From Anaerolineales bacterium UBA2232 (GTDB lineage Bacteria; Chloroflexota; Anaerolineae; UBA2200), in the NCBI GenBank assembly GCA_002348045.1, contig DDYO01000056.1, forward strand, positions 1 to 5,794: a DNA stretch of 5,794 bases, in the 5' to 3' direction. The position numbers and the translations under genes were made by a program. Position 1 is the stretch's first letter. Every line of letters starts with the position of its first letter. This document shows, in pieces, positions 1 through 5,794 of the stretch. The notes beneath the pieces are model-generated. The model worked only from the letters and a program-made list of their open reading frames with translations. It was not told the origin of the DNA and made no database searches.

Positions 1-293
1 AGGATCGTCGGCTTGGGCGCAGCATCCAGTGCCTCGAGCACGTCCAGCCACGAGAGCCGGCTATAGTTGGGATCAGGAAGGCCGTAGACGCAGGTCACCG
101 CATAGCCCACTAGCCGACCCAGCTCGGGGTACATGCAGCGAATCGAGGTGTCCGTGTACCAGTTCTGGGTCCAGGGGTTATATAGGCCCAGACAGAGGGG
201 GTTGGTCGGATAGGTTGCGATCACGTTGGTCACAGTGGGGGTATCATAGTTCTTCAGTTCTTCCAGCATTTCCGGCACGGTCATCTTGGACAT
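1..293 (-). CDS. RraA-family protein, N-terminal fragment (runs off the left edge)
   Basis: The 97 visible residues begin MSKMTVPEMLEELKNYDTPT and resemble the N-terminal half of RraA-like proteins, a fold that includes the RNase E inhibitor RraA and 4-hydroxy-4-methyl-2-oxoglutarate aldolases. Family-like features are the short helix followed by the D-T-P-T-V segment (residues 17-21), where many relatives read TPTVSDA, and the later GRLVGYAVTC strand (59-68), which matches the G-x-A-x-T core. The rest, including the G-x-x-D region that binds metal and substrate in aldolase members, lies beyond the window, so enzyme activity cannot be judged. The ATG at 293 is preceded by AGGAGG (300-305) at six bases, which is better than the internal ATG at residue 4. 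It is transcribed divergently from the selenoprotein gene and shares its control region. Family assignment is from memory of the consensus; the substrate is unknown. Confidence 0.72.
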   Translation of the reverse strand, partial: MSKMTVPEMLEELKNYDTPTVTNVIATYPTNPLCLGLYNPWTQNWYTDTSIRCMYPELGRLVGYAVTCVYGLPDPNYSRLSWLDVLEALDAAPKPTI

Positions 294-299
294 GCGATT

Positions 300-305
300 C
301 CTCCT
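300..305 (-). promoter_or_regulatory. Ribosome binding site of the RraA-like gene
   Basis: The minus strand reads AGGAGG six bases before the ATG at 293. This fixes the start codon of the RraA-like fragment over the in-frame ATG three codons later. Confidence 0.75.
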
Positions 306-334
306 ATAGCTGCTTCACAGAAGCGATTTCGTAC

Positions 335-363
335 ATCATAGTCGGTTGCGGCCAAGACGGCAA
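335..363 (-). promoter_or_regulatory. Candidate sigma70-type promoter for the RraA-like gene
   Basis: On the minus strand there is a TTGCCG -35 box (358-363), a 17-base spacer and a TATGAT -10 box (335-340, five of six consensus bases). Transcription would start near 328, giving a leader of about 35 nt that carries the AGGAGG site. Spacing and position are good, but this is pattern matching only. Confidence 0.45.
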
Positions 364-444
364 GTGATGCCTGTCAACTGGGCCGTCAATCAGCGCTGTC
401 CCTGGCGGCCAACCTCAGCCGTAGCTCGGCACGAGGCAGTGGTT

Positions 445-472
445 TTGACAATCCCCTGCCAACGAGTATGCT
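445..472 (+). promoter_or_regulatory. Candidate sigma70-type promoter for the selenoprotein gene
   Basis: There is a perfect TTGACA -35 box (445-450), a 16-base spacer and a TATGCT -10 box (467-472, four of six consensus bases). Transcription would start near 479, leaving an untranslated leader of about 120 nt. It is the only good hexamer pair I see on the plus strand between the two divergent genes. The minus-strand promoter candidate lies about 80 bp away, so one regulator could serve both. Confidence 0.5.
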
Positions 473-494
473 ACTTGCAGAAAGCGCTCCGCGT

Positions 495-577
495 TGGCGC
501 AGAACGCCACGGGGGCGCCCCGACCCCTGAGCATGCCCACGATCAAGCCAGGCGTCGAGACGGGCCACAGGGCCGTC
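495..577 (+). other. Structured leader region upstream of the selenoprotein gene
   Basis: The predicted leader holds three short inverted repeats in series. TGGCG (495-499) pairs with CGCCA (505-509) across a five-base loop. GGGGCGCCCC (512-521) is a perfect palindrome. GACGG at 559-563 pairs with CCGTC at 573-577, with a further CC/GG pair inside, around an ACA loop. The last ends ten bases before the ribosome binding site. No T-run follows, so this is not an obvious attenuator, and I recognise no riboswitch class. In GC-rich DNA such repeats can arise by chance. The remainder of the 294-598 gap shows only the two promoters and ribosome binding sites. Confidence 0.25.
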
Positions 578-586
578 CAAATAGAT

Positions 587-594
587 GAGGAGGT
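587..594 (+). promoter_or_regulatory. Ribosome binding site that sets the selenoprotein start
   Basis: GAGGAGGT lies four bases upstream of the ATG at 599. It argues against a longer reading from an in-frame ATG at 494, whose extra 35 residues look unlike a protein domain and which has no comparable site. Confidence 0.8.
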
Positions 595-598
595 AACG

Positions 599-2242
599 AT
601 GAGCGCAAAGGTTCGAGTCTACAACCCCATGGGCTACCCACCCAAGGTCACGCCGGTGCACATGGCGCCTCGGTTGGGCACGCTCGAAGGCAAGACGGTC
701 TATCTGGTAGACTGTCGCTTCGACGACGGCGACCTGCTGATGCAGCAGATGGCTGCCTGGTTTGCCGAGAAGATGCCCAACGTCAAGACCGTGCTCCGCA
801 GCAAGGCCGGCACACACCCAGAAGATGACCCGGCGCTCTGGCAAGAGATCAAGGCCAAGGGGGATGCCGCCGTCGTCGCCGTAGGGCATTGAAGCACCTG
901 CGCGCCGGCGGTCGCCGTGCATTGCGTCACCCTCGAGTCCAAGTATGGCATTCCCACGGCCTCGGTCCACACCGACCGCTTCGTGGATGCGGTCACTCAG
1001 ACGGTCTGGGCCCTGGGCATGCCCAACGTCCGCTTTGTCTATGTTCCTCAGCCCACCATGGGCAAATCGCCTGCTGAACTGCGCGCCTACGTGGACGGCC
1101 TGGACCCCGTCACCGGCATCCCGGTCATGCGCGAAGTCATCGATGCGCTGACCAAGCCGCTGACCGAGGATGATCTGAAGCAGGTCAGTTTTGACCGATC
1201 CACGCCTCGCTTTGTGGAGCCGGACACGGAGGAGAACCTCCATCAGTTGTTCATGGACAACCACTGGACGGACTATCTGCCGATCATCCTGCCCACCGAG
1301 GAGCGCGTGGAAGCCATGCTCCGCGCCACCAGCCACCGTCCCGACGAGATCGTCGGACGGCTGCGCCCCACCTCCACCCGCGAAGCGTGGGAATATACCG
1401 TGGAAAAGGTCGCCGTCAACGCCGTGATGGCCGGCGCTAAGCCCGAGTACTTCCCCGCGATCCTGGCCCTCGCCTCCACCGGCGCCTCGGCGCGAGGGAG
1501 CACCACCAGCTCCTCCGCCGCGATGGTGGTGGTCAACGGCCCGATCCGACACCAGATCAAGATGAACTGGGGCACCGGCGCCATGGGGCCGTACAACCAC
1601 GCCAATGCTACCATCGGCCGGGCCTATGGCCTCTTTTCGCAGAACCTGCAGGGCGGCTCGGTCCCAGGGCACACCTACCTCGGCTCGCAGGGTAACGCCT
1701 ATGCCTTCACCAACATCTGCTACGCCGAGAACGAGGAACGCAGCCCCTGGGAGCCGTTCCACGTGCAGAAGGGGTTTGCGCGCGACGAGAGCGTGGTCAG
1801 CACCTTCGGTGGCTGCCGCTCCACTGCCTTCACCCTGGGCGTGCGCGAAAAGCACTGGAAAGAGCACGTCCGTAACCTGCTGCGCGGCCTGGATCCTCAC
1901 AATGCCCCCACTTTCATCCTAGATCCCATCACGGCCGACCTCTTTGTCGTTCGCGGCGGGTTCGACACCAAGGAGAAGCTCATTGACTGGGTCTATGAGA
2001 ACGCCACCATGGCGGCCGGCGAGTACTGGGACTATCAGCTCATCGCAAACTATGTGCTGCCCAAGGCGCTGCAAGGATTCGAGCCCTACGCCACCCACCT
2101 GAAGGCGCCGCCGGACCAGCTCATCAAGATGTACCGCCGTGACGAGATCGAGGTCGTGGTCGTCGGCGGGGAGACCAATGGCTACTGGCGCATCATGGGA
2201 TGCAGCTATCGCAAGAGCGCTTCCGTGGACAAGTGGAGATAG
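599..2242 (+). CDS. UGSC-like family selenoprotein with an in-frame UGA read as selenocysteine (547 aa)
   Basis: Reading through the TGA at 890-892 gives one continuous 547-residue protein. The first domain (about 1-170) has the APRLGTLEGKTV signature (23-34) of UGSC-like proteins, then a strand VVAVGH leading straight into U98-S-T-C101, a UxxC redox motif like the CxxC of thiol-disulfide proteins. It continues with HC..LE..YGIPTASVHTD. A second domain (about 265-547) contains NGPIR (313-317), HANATIGRA (334-342), AENEERSPWEP (376-386) and a C-terminal VVVVGGETNGYWRIMG stretch (519-534). I recall these from long members of the family but know no assigned reaction. There is no signal peptide or membrane segment, so it is probably cytoplasmic. 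The ATG at 599 follows GAGGAGGT. If UGA were a plain stop, only 97 residues would be made, and the 441-residue remainder would lack a convincing ribosome binding site. A redox or reductive role is inferred from the UxxC motif; the substrate is unknown. Confidence 0.85.
890..892 (+). other. In-frame TGA codon, proposed selenocysteine (residue 98)
   Basis: The codons around it read GTA GGG CAT TGA AGC ACC TGC, that is V-G-H-U-S-T-C. The protein-like sequence stays in the same frame on both sides, with no insertion or deletion needed. The TGA replaces the first residue of a CxxC-type motif, where relatives are expected to carry Cys or Sec. This is the classical signature of a recoded codon rather than a nonsense mutation. 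Confidence 0.85.
893..926 (+). promoter_or_regulatory. Candidate bacterial SECIS hairpin
   Basis: Immediately 3' of the TGA, CGGC (906-909) and GCCG (914-917) form a four-pair upper stem closing a GGUC apical loop (910-913). Pairs C905-G919 and G904-C920 extend it if U918 is bulged. A lower stem of G900-C925, C901-G924 and G902-U923 is possible. The loop begins 18 nt after the TGA. In E. coli fdhF the GGUC loop recognised by SelB lies 19-22 nt after its UGA, with a bulged U on the 5' side, whereas here the bulge is on the 3' side. Folding was done by eye. Confidence 0.65.
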
Positions 2243-2257
2243 GCCGGATCTAGACCA

Positions 2258-2289
2258 CACAAGCCCCAGAGCTCTCTCTGGGGCTTGTG
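2258..2289. terminator. Bidirectional transcription terminator between convergent genes
   Basis: A perfect 14-bp inverted repeat, CACAAGCCCCAGAG (2258-2271) with its complement at 2276-2289, encloses a CTCT loop. It starts 16 bases after the selenoprotein stop and ends 27 bases before the stop of the convergent heparinase-like gene, the expected place for a shared terminator. There is no clean T-run on either side, so it may act as a strong hairpin or transcript-end stabiliser rather than a textbook intrinsic terminator. Confidence 0.8.
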
Positions 2290-2316
2290 CCTCTTGAGGT
2301 CGGAGGGATCGCCGAG

Positions 2317-4119
2317 TTACGGCAGGACCCTGGCTCGCACCCGTACCAGGACGCCGGATGACTGGGCAGGTAGGTCGATGGACAGCCGCCGCAGGGAGGT
2401 CGCCTTCTCATTCGCGTTGGACTCTTCGTCCAGCACCTGCAGGGCGAACGATGCTCCGGACGGTTCCTCGATGGTAAGCTGCAGCACGTGTTTCTCCCCG
2501 AGGATCAGGGCGGTGCGTCCCGACACCAGCGAGTTCCGCCAGGTCACGAAAGCCTCCTGTGCCGGCAACGCTTCGCCTGCAAAGTCAAAGCTGTCCTCCA
2601 ATATCACTTCTCCCGCGGCATCGCCTTGGCTCAGCAGGCGCCAGGTCCGCCGCGCTGCCCGGAGGCCCTCCACCTGATAGGCCCCCTGGATCTCCATGGT
2701 GACGCGCTTCTCGGCGCCGTCTGGCTCGTAGGCAGTGACCTGTCCGCCGTGCTTTTTGCCTTTGGATTGCAGCTTCCCTCCAATGACCGGCACGCTGTGC
2801 CCGAACGAGTTGGAAAAGATCACCTGGTCGTCGCCCTGCTTCTTATAGTTGTCATAGACGCCGCTCTCCGGGTCGCAGATGAACGTCTCGCCATCCACAT
2901 TCAGGACAAAGACGCCGACGTCGTTGTGGTTGTGGGACACGCCATTGTGGCTGGCCTTGGCCGCCAGGACCACCTGCGCGCCGGAACGGGTCGTGGACAC
3001 CAGCTTGGCTACGCCGCTCTCGGGCAGGTAGGCGTCACGTGGCTCTGGCAGCGGAGGTCGGGCTCCATCCCACCACAGCAAGCTGCGCCAGGTATTGTGG
3101 AACAGGCCAAAGCGCCGCTCTACCTCAGCGGTGCCTGCCAGCACGCCCAACAACTCGCTCACGCCGGTGCGCTCGGCCAGCCGGGCCATGATCCCCGCGT
3201 CGAAGGCATTCTCCTCGTGGGAATCGGAATAGCTAAAGTAACGACCCGGCGCCAGCATCACCGCCATGGGATAGCGCGCGAGCTTTATGACCCGCTCATC
3301 GGCCAGGATATCGATCGCTCCGTCCGTGCGCAGCCGCAGCATCTCGGCAAAGGCTACCGTGTTGCCCAGGCCGTATTGCCAGTAATGCACCCCCTCGGCG
3401 CAGGAGCCATCCGGCTCGAAAGCCGTGTCGAAGAAGGCTTGCAGGCCGGAGAGGACCAGCTCCAGCGCCCGCGCCTGGCGCTCCTGGTCCGGCTCCAGCA
3501 GGAGGAACATGGCCCCCACGGCGCTGTTGCAGACGCCGTTCCAGTTGTTGTGGCCCCTATACCAGACGATGGAATCGTGGTTGGCCATATAGTCGCCAAA
3601 GACGCGCCGCTCGATCTCGGCCCCGACGCGGTTGATGATGCGGTCCTCCACTTTGTGGGCCATGGCGACGCAAATCTCGGAGAGGTCCATGATGGTGGCG
3701 GCGGAGCGCAGGTCTATGGTCAGGTCCTCGCGCTGGGGCACGATCCAGTTGGACTCCTCGCACATGGCCCACATATAGTCGTACATGGTGTTGAGGTACT
3801 CGTCGTGGCCGAGGAGCACCTGCAGCGCCGCCGCGGCCAGCTTGGCGCGGCGCTCGTGCCAGGGCTTTTCATAGATGGCGCGGATGTTGGTGCGATGGAC
3901 GTCGCGGTACTTGGTGTAGGTGAGCTGGGGCTGGTTGTGCACGTCGGCGATGATATCGGCCCCGTTGTGTAGCAGCGCCGGCAGGCCCGGATGGTCGAGA
4001 AACAACGACGGGTCGCGGGCCGCCGCGGCCAGCTCGGGGATGAGCGCCTCCGGCGGGACGGGCTTGGCGAGCAGGGGTTCCAGCTCTTGGCGGGTGTAAG
4101 CGATGTTGACGGTGGACAT
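2317..4119 (-). CDS. Heparinase II/III-family protein (putative polysaccharide lyase, 600 aa)
   Basis: The protein has the two-part layout of heparinase II/III lyases, which cleave uronic-acid-containing polysaccharides by beta-elimination. An alpha-helical first half (about 40-350) carries GHNNWNGVCNSAVG (189-202) and DGSCAEGVHYWQYG (237-250), which supplies candidate catalytic tyrosines Y246 and Y249. The beta-rich second half opens with SHNGVSHNHNDVG (390-402), the hallmark His-Asn-Asp stretch, and continues with a VDGETFICDPESG strand (408-420). The length is normal for the family. No signal peptide is visible, which is unusual for an enzyme on large extracellular polymers and points to intracellular oligosaccharides or a non-classical role. 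The ATG at 4119 has AGGAGG five bases upstream. It lies 42 nt after the restriction enzyme gene on the same strand, with no promoter or terminator that I can see between them, so co-transcription is possible. Substrate cannot be read from sequence. Confidence 0.85.
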   Translation of the reverse strand: MSTVNIAYTRQELEPLLAKPVPPEALIPELAAAARDPSLFLDHPGLPALLHNGADIIADVHNQPQLTYTKYRDVHRTNIRAIYEKPWHERRAKLAAAALQVLLGHDEYLNTMYDYMWAMCEESNWIVPQREDLTIDLRSAATIMDLSEICVAMAHKVEDRIINRVGAEIERRVFGDYMANHDSIVWYRGHNNWNGVCNSAVGAMFLLLEPDQERQARALELVLSGLQAFFDTAFEPDGSCAEGVHYWQYGLGNTVAFAEMLRLRTDGAIDILADERVIKLARYPMAVMLAPGRYFSYSDSHEENAFDAGIMARLAERTGVSELLGVLAGTAEVERRFGLFHNTWRSLLWWDGARPPLPEPRDAYLPESGVAKLVSTTRSGAQVVLAAKASHNGVSHNHNDVGVFVLNVDGETFICDPESGVYDNYKKQGDDQVIFSNSFGHSVPVIGGKLQSKGKKHGGQVTAYEPDGAEKRVTMEIQGAYQVEGLRAARRTWRLLSQGDAAGEVILEDSFDFAGEALPAQEAFVTWRNSLVSGRTALILGEKHVLQLTIEEPSGASFALQVLDEESNANEKATSLRRLSIDLPAQSSGVLVRVRARVLP

Positions 4120-4124
4120 GAGAA

Positions 4125-4130
4125 CCTCCT
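4125..4130 (-). promoter_or_regulatory. Ribosome binding site of the heparinase-like gene
   Basis: The minus strand reads AGGAGG five bases before the ATG at 4119, a near-ideal site supporting that start. Confidence 0.75.
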
Positions 4131-4161
4131 AGTGGTGGTATCCGGTGGGTTCTAGCCGAGA

Positions 4162-5025
4162 TCAGGCGGCCAAGTCGAAAGGCAGGTCGCTGATATCGCG
4201 AAGCCGCCGGCCCTGGATAAGGGTCTGTAGCATATCCATCTGATCTTCATTATCCGCTTCCTTGATGGCCTGCTCGAGCTCATACAAGGCGAAATGATAA
4301 ACGCAATCCAAATCGCCGGTGCCCAGGGCCAGCGAAGCGATCCGGGTGGGGAGGGGTTCAGCGGTCACGGCCAGGATGTGCGGCAGGCGTCCCTTGCGGT
4401 TGCGGATGAGGTTCAGGGCCTCGGTGCGCGCGTTCTGGCTGCGGTCGCTGCGAATGGTCCACTTGCACGAGATGCTGGCGTGCAGGATGGCGCAGGCGGA
4501 GCGAGCCTCCAACGCGCGAAAGGGGGTCAGACGCGCGATCGGCGCATCTGGCTCGATCACCGCCAGGTCTTGGTTGACCTCTTCATCCGTGACGGGCCAT
4601 CGGCCGATGACGATATCAGGCGTGATGATATAGTCAGTGCCAAGCGCGGCGGCCAGCTGTCTATTCTCTTGGACGATACCTTGCAGCTCGGCCAGGTGCG
4701 AGTATTGGTCAAAATGAGAGATAGGCAGGCTGGTTGAATATACCCATCTGCCCGGGCGCAGGTGACGCAAGAGCCCAAAGGCTTTCTCCAGGAAGTCACG
4801 TGTGAGTTTCTCGAATAGACCACCAGTTGTCTGTCCAGTCAAGCTGTGCCTGTTGAGAGCGCAGCCCAGTTGCCGGGTGATGCTGGCGGCTATGACGACA
4901 CTTGCCCGGTTGCTCCCGTCGGCAAAGTTGGGATACTCAACCTGCTTCTTCGCATCCCACTGTGTCCTGATGATATCCGCGCAGATATGGGTGTGGTACT
5001 CTTGACGAAGCTGGGCAAGCCCCAT
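4162..5025 (-). CDS. NgoMIV-family type II restriction endonuclease (287 aa)
   Basis: The product would cut double-stranded DNA at a palindrome with a CCGG core; NgoMIV itself recognises GCCGGC. Seen in the sequence: P136-D137 in IITPDIVIG, S186-C-K188, and R192-S-D194-R just after it, plus E72 in GGLFEKLT. These sit at almost the same positions as the NgoMIV catalytic residues (E70, D140, S185, K187) and recognition residues (R191, D193), as I recall them. A well-conserved LPHILAVTAEPLPTRIASLA segment and GTGDLDCVYHFAL follow. Length matches the roughly 286-aa family type. A GTG at 5037 would add four residues but overlaps the ribosome binding site, so the ATG at 5025 is preferred. It follows the methyltransferase stop by 16 nt. 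All catalytic positions look intact. Specificity is inferred from the family, not shown. Confidence 0.85.
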   Translation of the reverse strand: MGLAQLRQEYHTHICADIIRTQWDAKKQVEYPNFADGSNRASVVIAASITRQLGCALNRHSLTGQTTGGLFEKLTRDFLEKAFGLLRHLRPGRWVYSTSLPISHFDQYSHLAELQGIVQENRQLAAALGTDYIITPDIVIGRWPVTDEEVNQDLAVIEPDAPIARLTPFRALEARSACAILHASISCKWTIRSDRSQNARTEALNLIRNRKGRLPHILAVTAEPLPTRIASLALGTGDLDCVYHFALYELEQAIKEADNEDQMDMLQTLIQGRRLRDISDLPFDLAA

Positions 5026-5030
5026 GAATA

Positions 5031-5035
5031 CCTCC
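5031..5035 (-). promoter_or_regulatory. Ribosome binding site that sets the endonuclease start
   Basis: GGAGG on the minus strand lies five bases before the ATG at 5025. The alternative GTG at 5037 would place this motif inside the coding sequence, so the ATG is chosen. Confidence 0.75.
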
Positions 5036-5041
5036 ACAAAG

Positions 5042-5794
5042 TCAGATCTCGGGCTTGTAGAAGCCGATCACGAATTCCTGGTGCATTCTTTGCTGAATCT
5101 GAGACGCCAGGTCCGGCATCGAGCCTGCGGGCATCATCCGGCGGTTGCGATCTAGGTTGCGCACCCCGATCGCTGGCGCTTGGAACCCCAACGTCTCGCC
5201 GATCTCGGAAAGGCATGTGCCCGTCTCTGTGTCTATTCCGCGCAGGTTGGAGCTGCCCACCACCACCAGCGCCGCCTTTCCTGGCTTGAGGATGCGATAC
5301 ATCTCGCACAGCACGCGCGCCATCTCAGAATAATAGCGGTGTAAGACCAGGGCTTTTTTGGCGTCTTGAGCAGCTACTTGCTCGACGATTCGGGCAGTCC
5401 TGGGCGGCAGGGGCTCGTAAACCTCTTCCGACAGGGCGTCACCGCCGATGTACTTCTGCCGTTTCTGGCCCAGCTCATCCACTGGATAGCCCAGCCAGAC
5501 TAGGGAAAACTTGTGCGCCCGCATGTAGTCTATGGCGTTGGAAGCATAAGGGGGCGAGGTGACGATCAGGTCAATGCTGTCATCGGCTATGGGCAAGTTC
5601 TGCGCATTGCCCACCAGGACGCAAGGCGAGGCAGTTCCCTGCCTGGAATCGGCTATGCCGGCGATGTTCGTTTTGAGCCTCTTGGAGAACTCGGCCAGAG
5701 CGGAGCGCAGGTTCTTGGTCACGAAACGCTGGCGTGAGGCGGCCACTTGGTTCGCTTCATTGAGGACTATCTGTCCATCCTCACCCAGTACAAC
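5042..5794 (-). CDS. DNA methyltransferase of the restriction-modification pair, C-terminal part (runs off the right edge)
   Basis: The frame is open from the window edge with no stop, so the true start is outside; 250 residues are visible. The motif IV catalytic signature DLIVTSPPYASN (75-86 of the fragment) marks an amino-methyltransferase that transfers a methyl group from S-adenosylmethionine to an exocyclic amine. S/T-P-P-Y is typical of N4-cytosine enzymes but also occurs in N6-adenine ones. Further on come RVLCEMYRILKPGKAALVVVGSS, a typical Rossmann-fold strand after motif IV, and a C-terminal HQEFVIGFYKPEI. The SAM-binding F-x-G-x-G motif is absent from this piece and should lie in the missing N-terminal half. 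The stop is 16 nt before the nuclease start, so the two form an operon in which protection is made before cutting. Since GCCGGC has no adenine, an N4-cytosine product fits best (inference). Confidence 0.82.
   Translation of the reverse strand, partial: VVLGEDGQIVLNEANQVAASRQRFVTKNLRSALAEFSKRLKTNIAGIADSRQGTASPCVLVGNAQNLPIADDSIDLIVTSPPYASNAIDYMRAHKFSLVWLGYPVDELGQKRQKYIGGDALSEEVYEPLPPRTARIVEQVAAQDAKKALVLHRYYSEMARVLCEMYRILKPGKAALVVVGSSNLRGIDTETGTCLSEIGETLGFQAPAIGVRNLDRNRRMMPAGSMPDLASQIQQRMHQEFVIGFYKPEI

Noticed and set aside
494..598. An N-terminal extension of the selenoprotein starting at the ATG at 494
   Set aside because: The GAGGAGGT site at 587-594 with its ATG at 599 is far better, and the extra 35 residues do not resemble the family's N-terminus.
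890..917. A nonsense mutation or frameshift pseudogene at the TGA
   Set aside because: No frame change is needed, coding quality is intact on both sides, the TGA falls exactly on a redox Cys/Sec position, and a GGUC-loop hairpin follows. A mutation of a TGC or TGT cysteine codon cannot be formally excluded from one sequence.
386..1900. A 504-residue open frame on the minus strand opposite the selenoprotein
   Set aside because: It is a shadow of GC-rich coding sequence. It is rich in Arg, Gly, Ala and His without domain motifs, overlaps a strongly supported gene and the divergent promoters, and has no good ribosome binding site.
917..2242. Independent 441-aa gene starting at GTG 917
   Set aside because: There is no convincing ribosome binding site upstream, and the start would remove the first half of the redox domain, including the UxxC motif.
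2488..3972. A 494-residue open frame on the plus strand opposite the heparinase-like gene
   Set aside because: Its composition is low in recognisable motifs and mirrors the third-position GC of the real gene. The minus-strand product has clear family motifs and a strong ribosome binding site.
1..5794. tRNA genes, CRISPR arrays, insertion sequences or long direct repeats
   Set aside because: I looked for cloverleaf arms, regularly spaced repeats, and transposase motifs with terminal inverted repeats, and saw none.

Overview
This window is GC-rich bacterial DNA with tightly packed genes and strong AGGAGG-type ribosome binding sites. The gene mix fits an environmental bacterium or metagenome contig: an RraA-like protein, a UGSC-type selenoprotein, a heparinase II/III-family protein and a type II restriction-modification pair. 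Nothing in the window fixes the taxon. Reading UGA as selenocysteine implies that the host has selA, selB, selC and selD elsewhere.

Layout. At the left edge (1-293, minus) is the N-terminal part of an RraA-like protein. A roughly 305-bp divergent intergenic region follows. It holds a plausible sigma70-type promoter for each side and a structured leader for the plus-strand gene. The gene at 599-2242 (plus) looks at first like two broken pieces, a 97-aa ORF ending at a TGA and a long ORF that begins in the same frame. The TGA at 890-892 falls exactly at the first position of a U/C-S-T-C redox motif. A hairpin with a GGUC apical loop follows 18 nt downstream, as expected of a bacterial SECIS. 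I read the locus as one 547-residue selenoprotein of the UGSC-like family. A perfect 14-bp inverted repeat (2258-2289) separates it from the convergent minus-strand genes.

The rest of the window is on the minus strand. Read in transcription order from the right edge, it holds a DNA methyltransferase with a TSPPY motif (5' end outside the window), then an NgoMIV-family restriction endonuclease 16 nt downstream, then a heparinase II/III-family protein 42 nt further on. The first two form a restriction-modification operon with predicted specificity around a CCGG core, probably GCCGGC.

How they work together. The methyltransferase and nuclease form a self-contained defence module. The divergent RraA-like gene and selenoprotein gene share a control region and may act in one catabolic or redox pathway whose substrate I cannot name. 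The heparinase-like protein suggests handling of uronic-acid-containing polysaccharide fragments. Its link to either neighbour is unproven.
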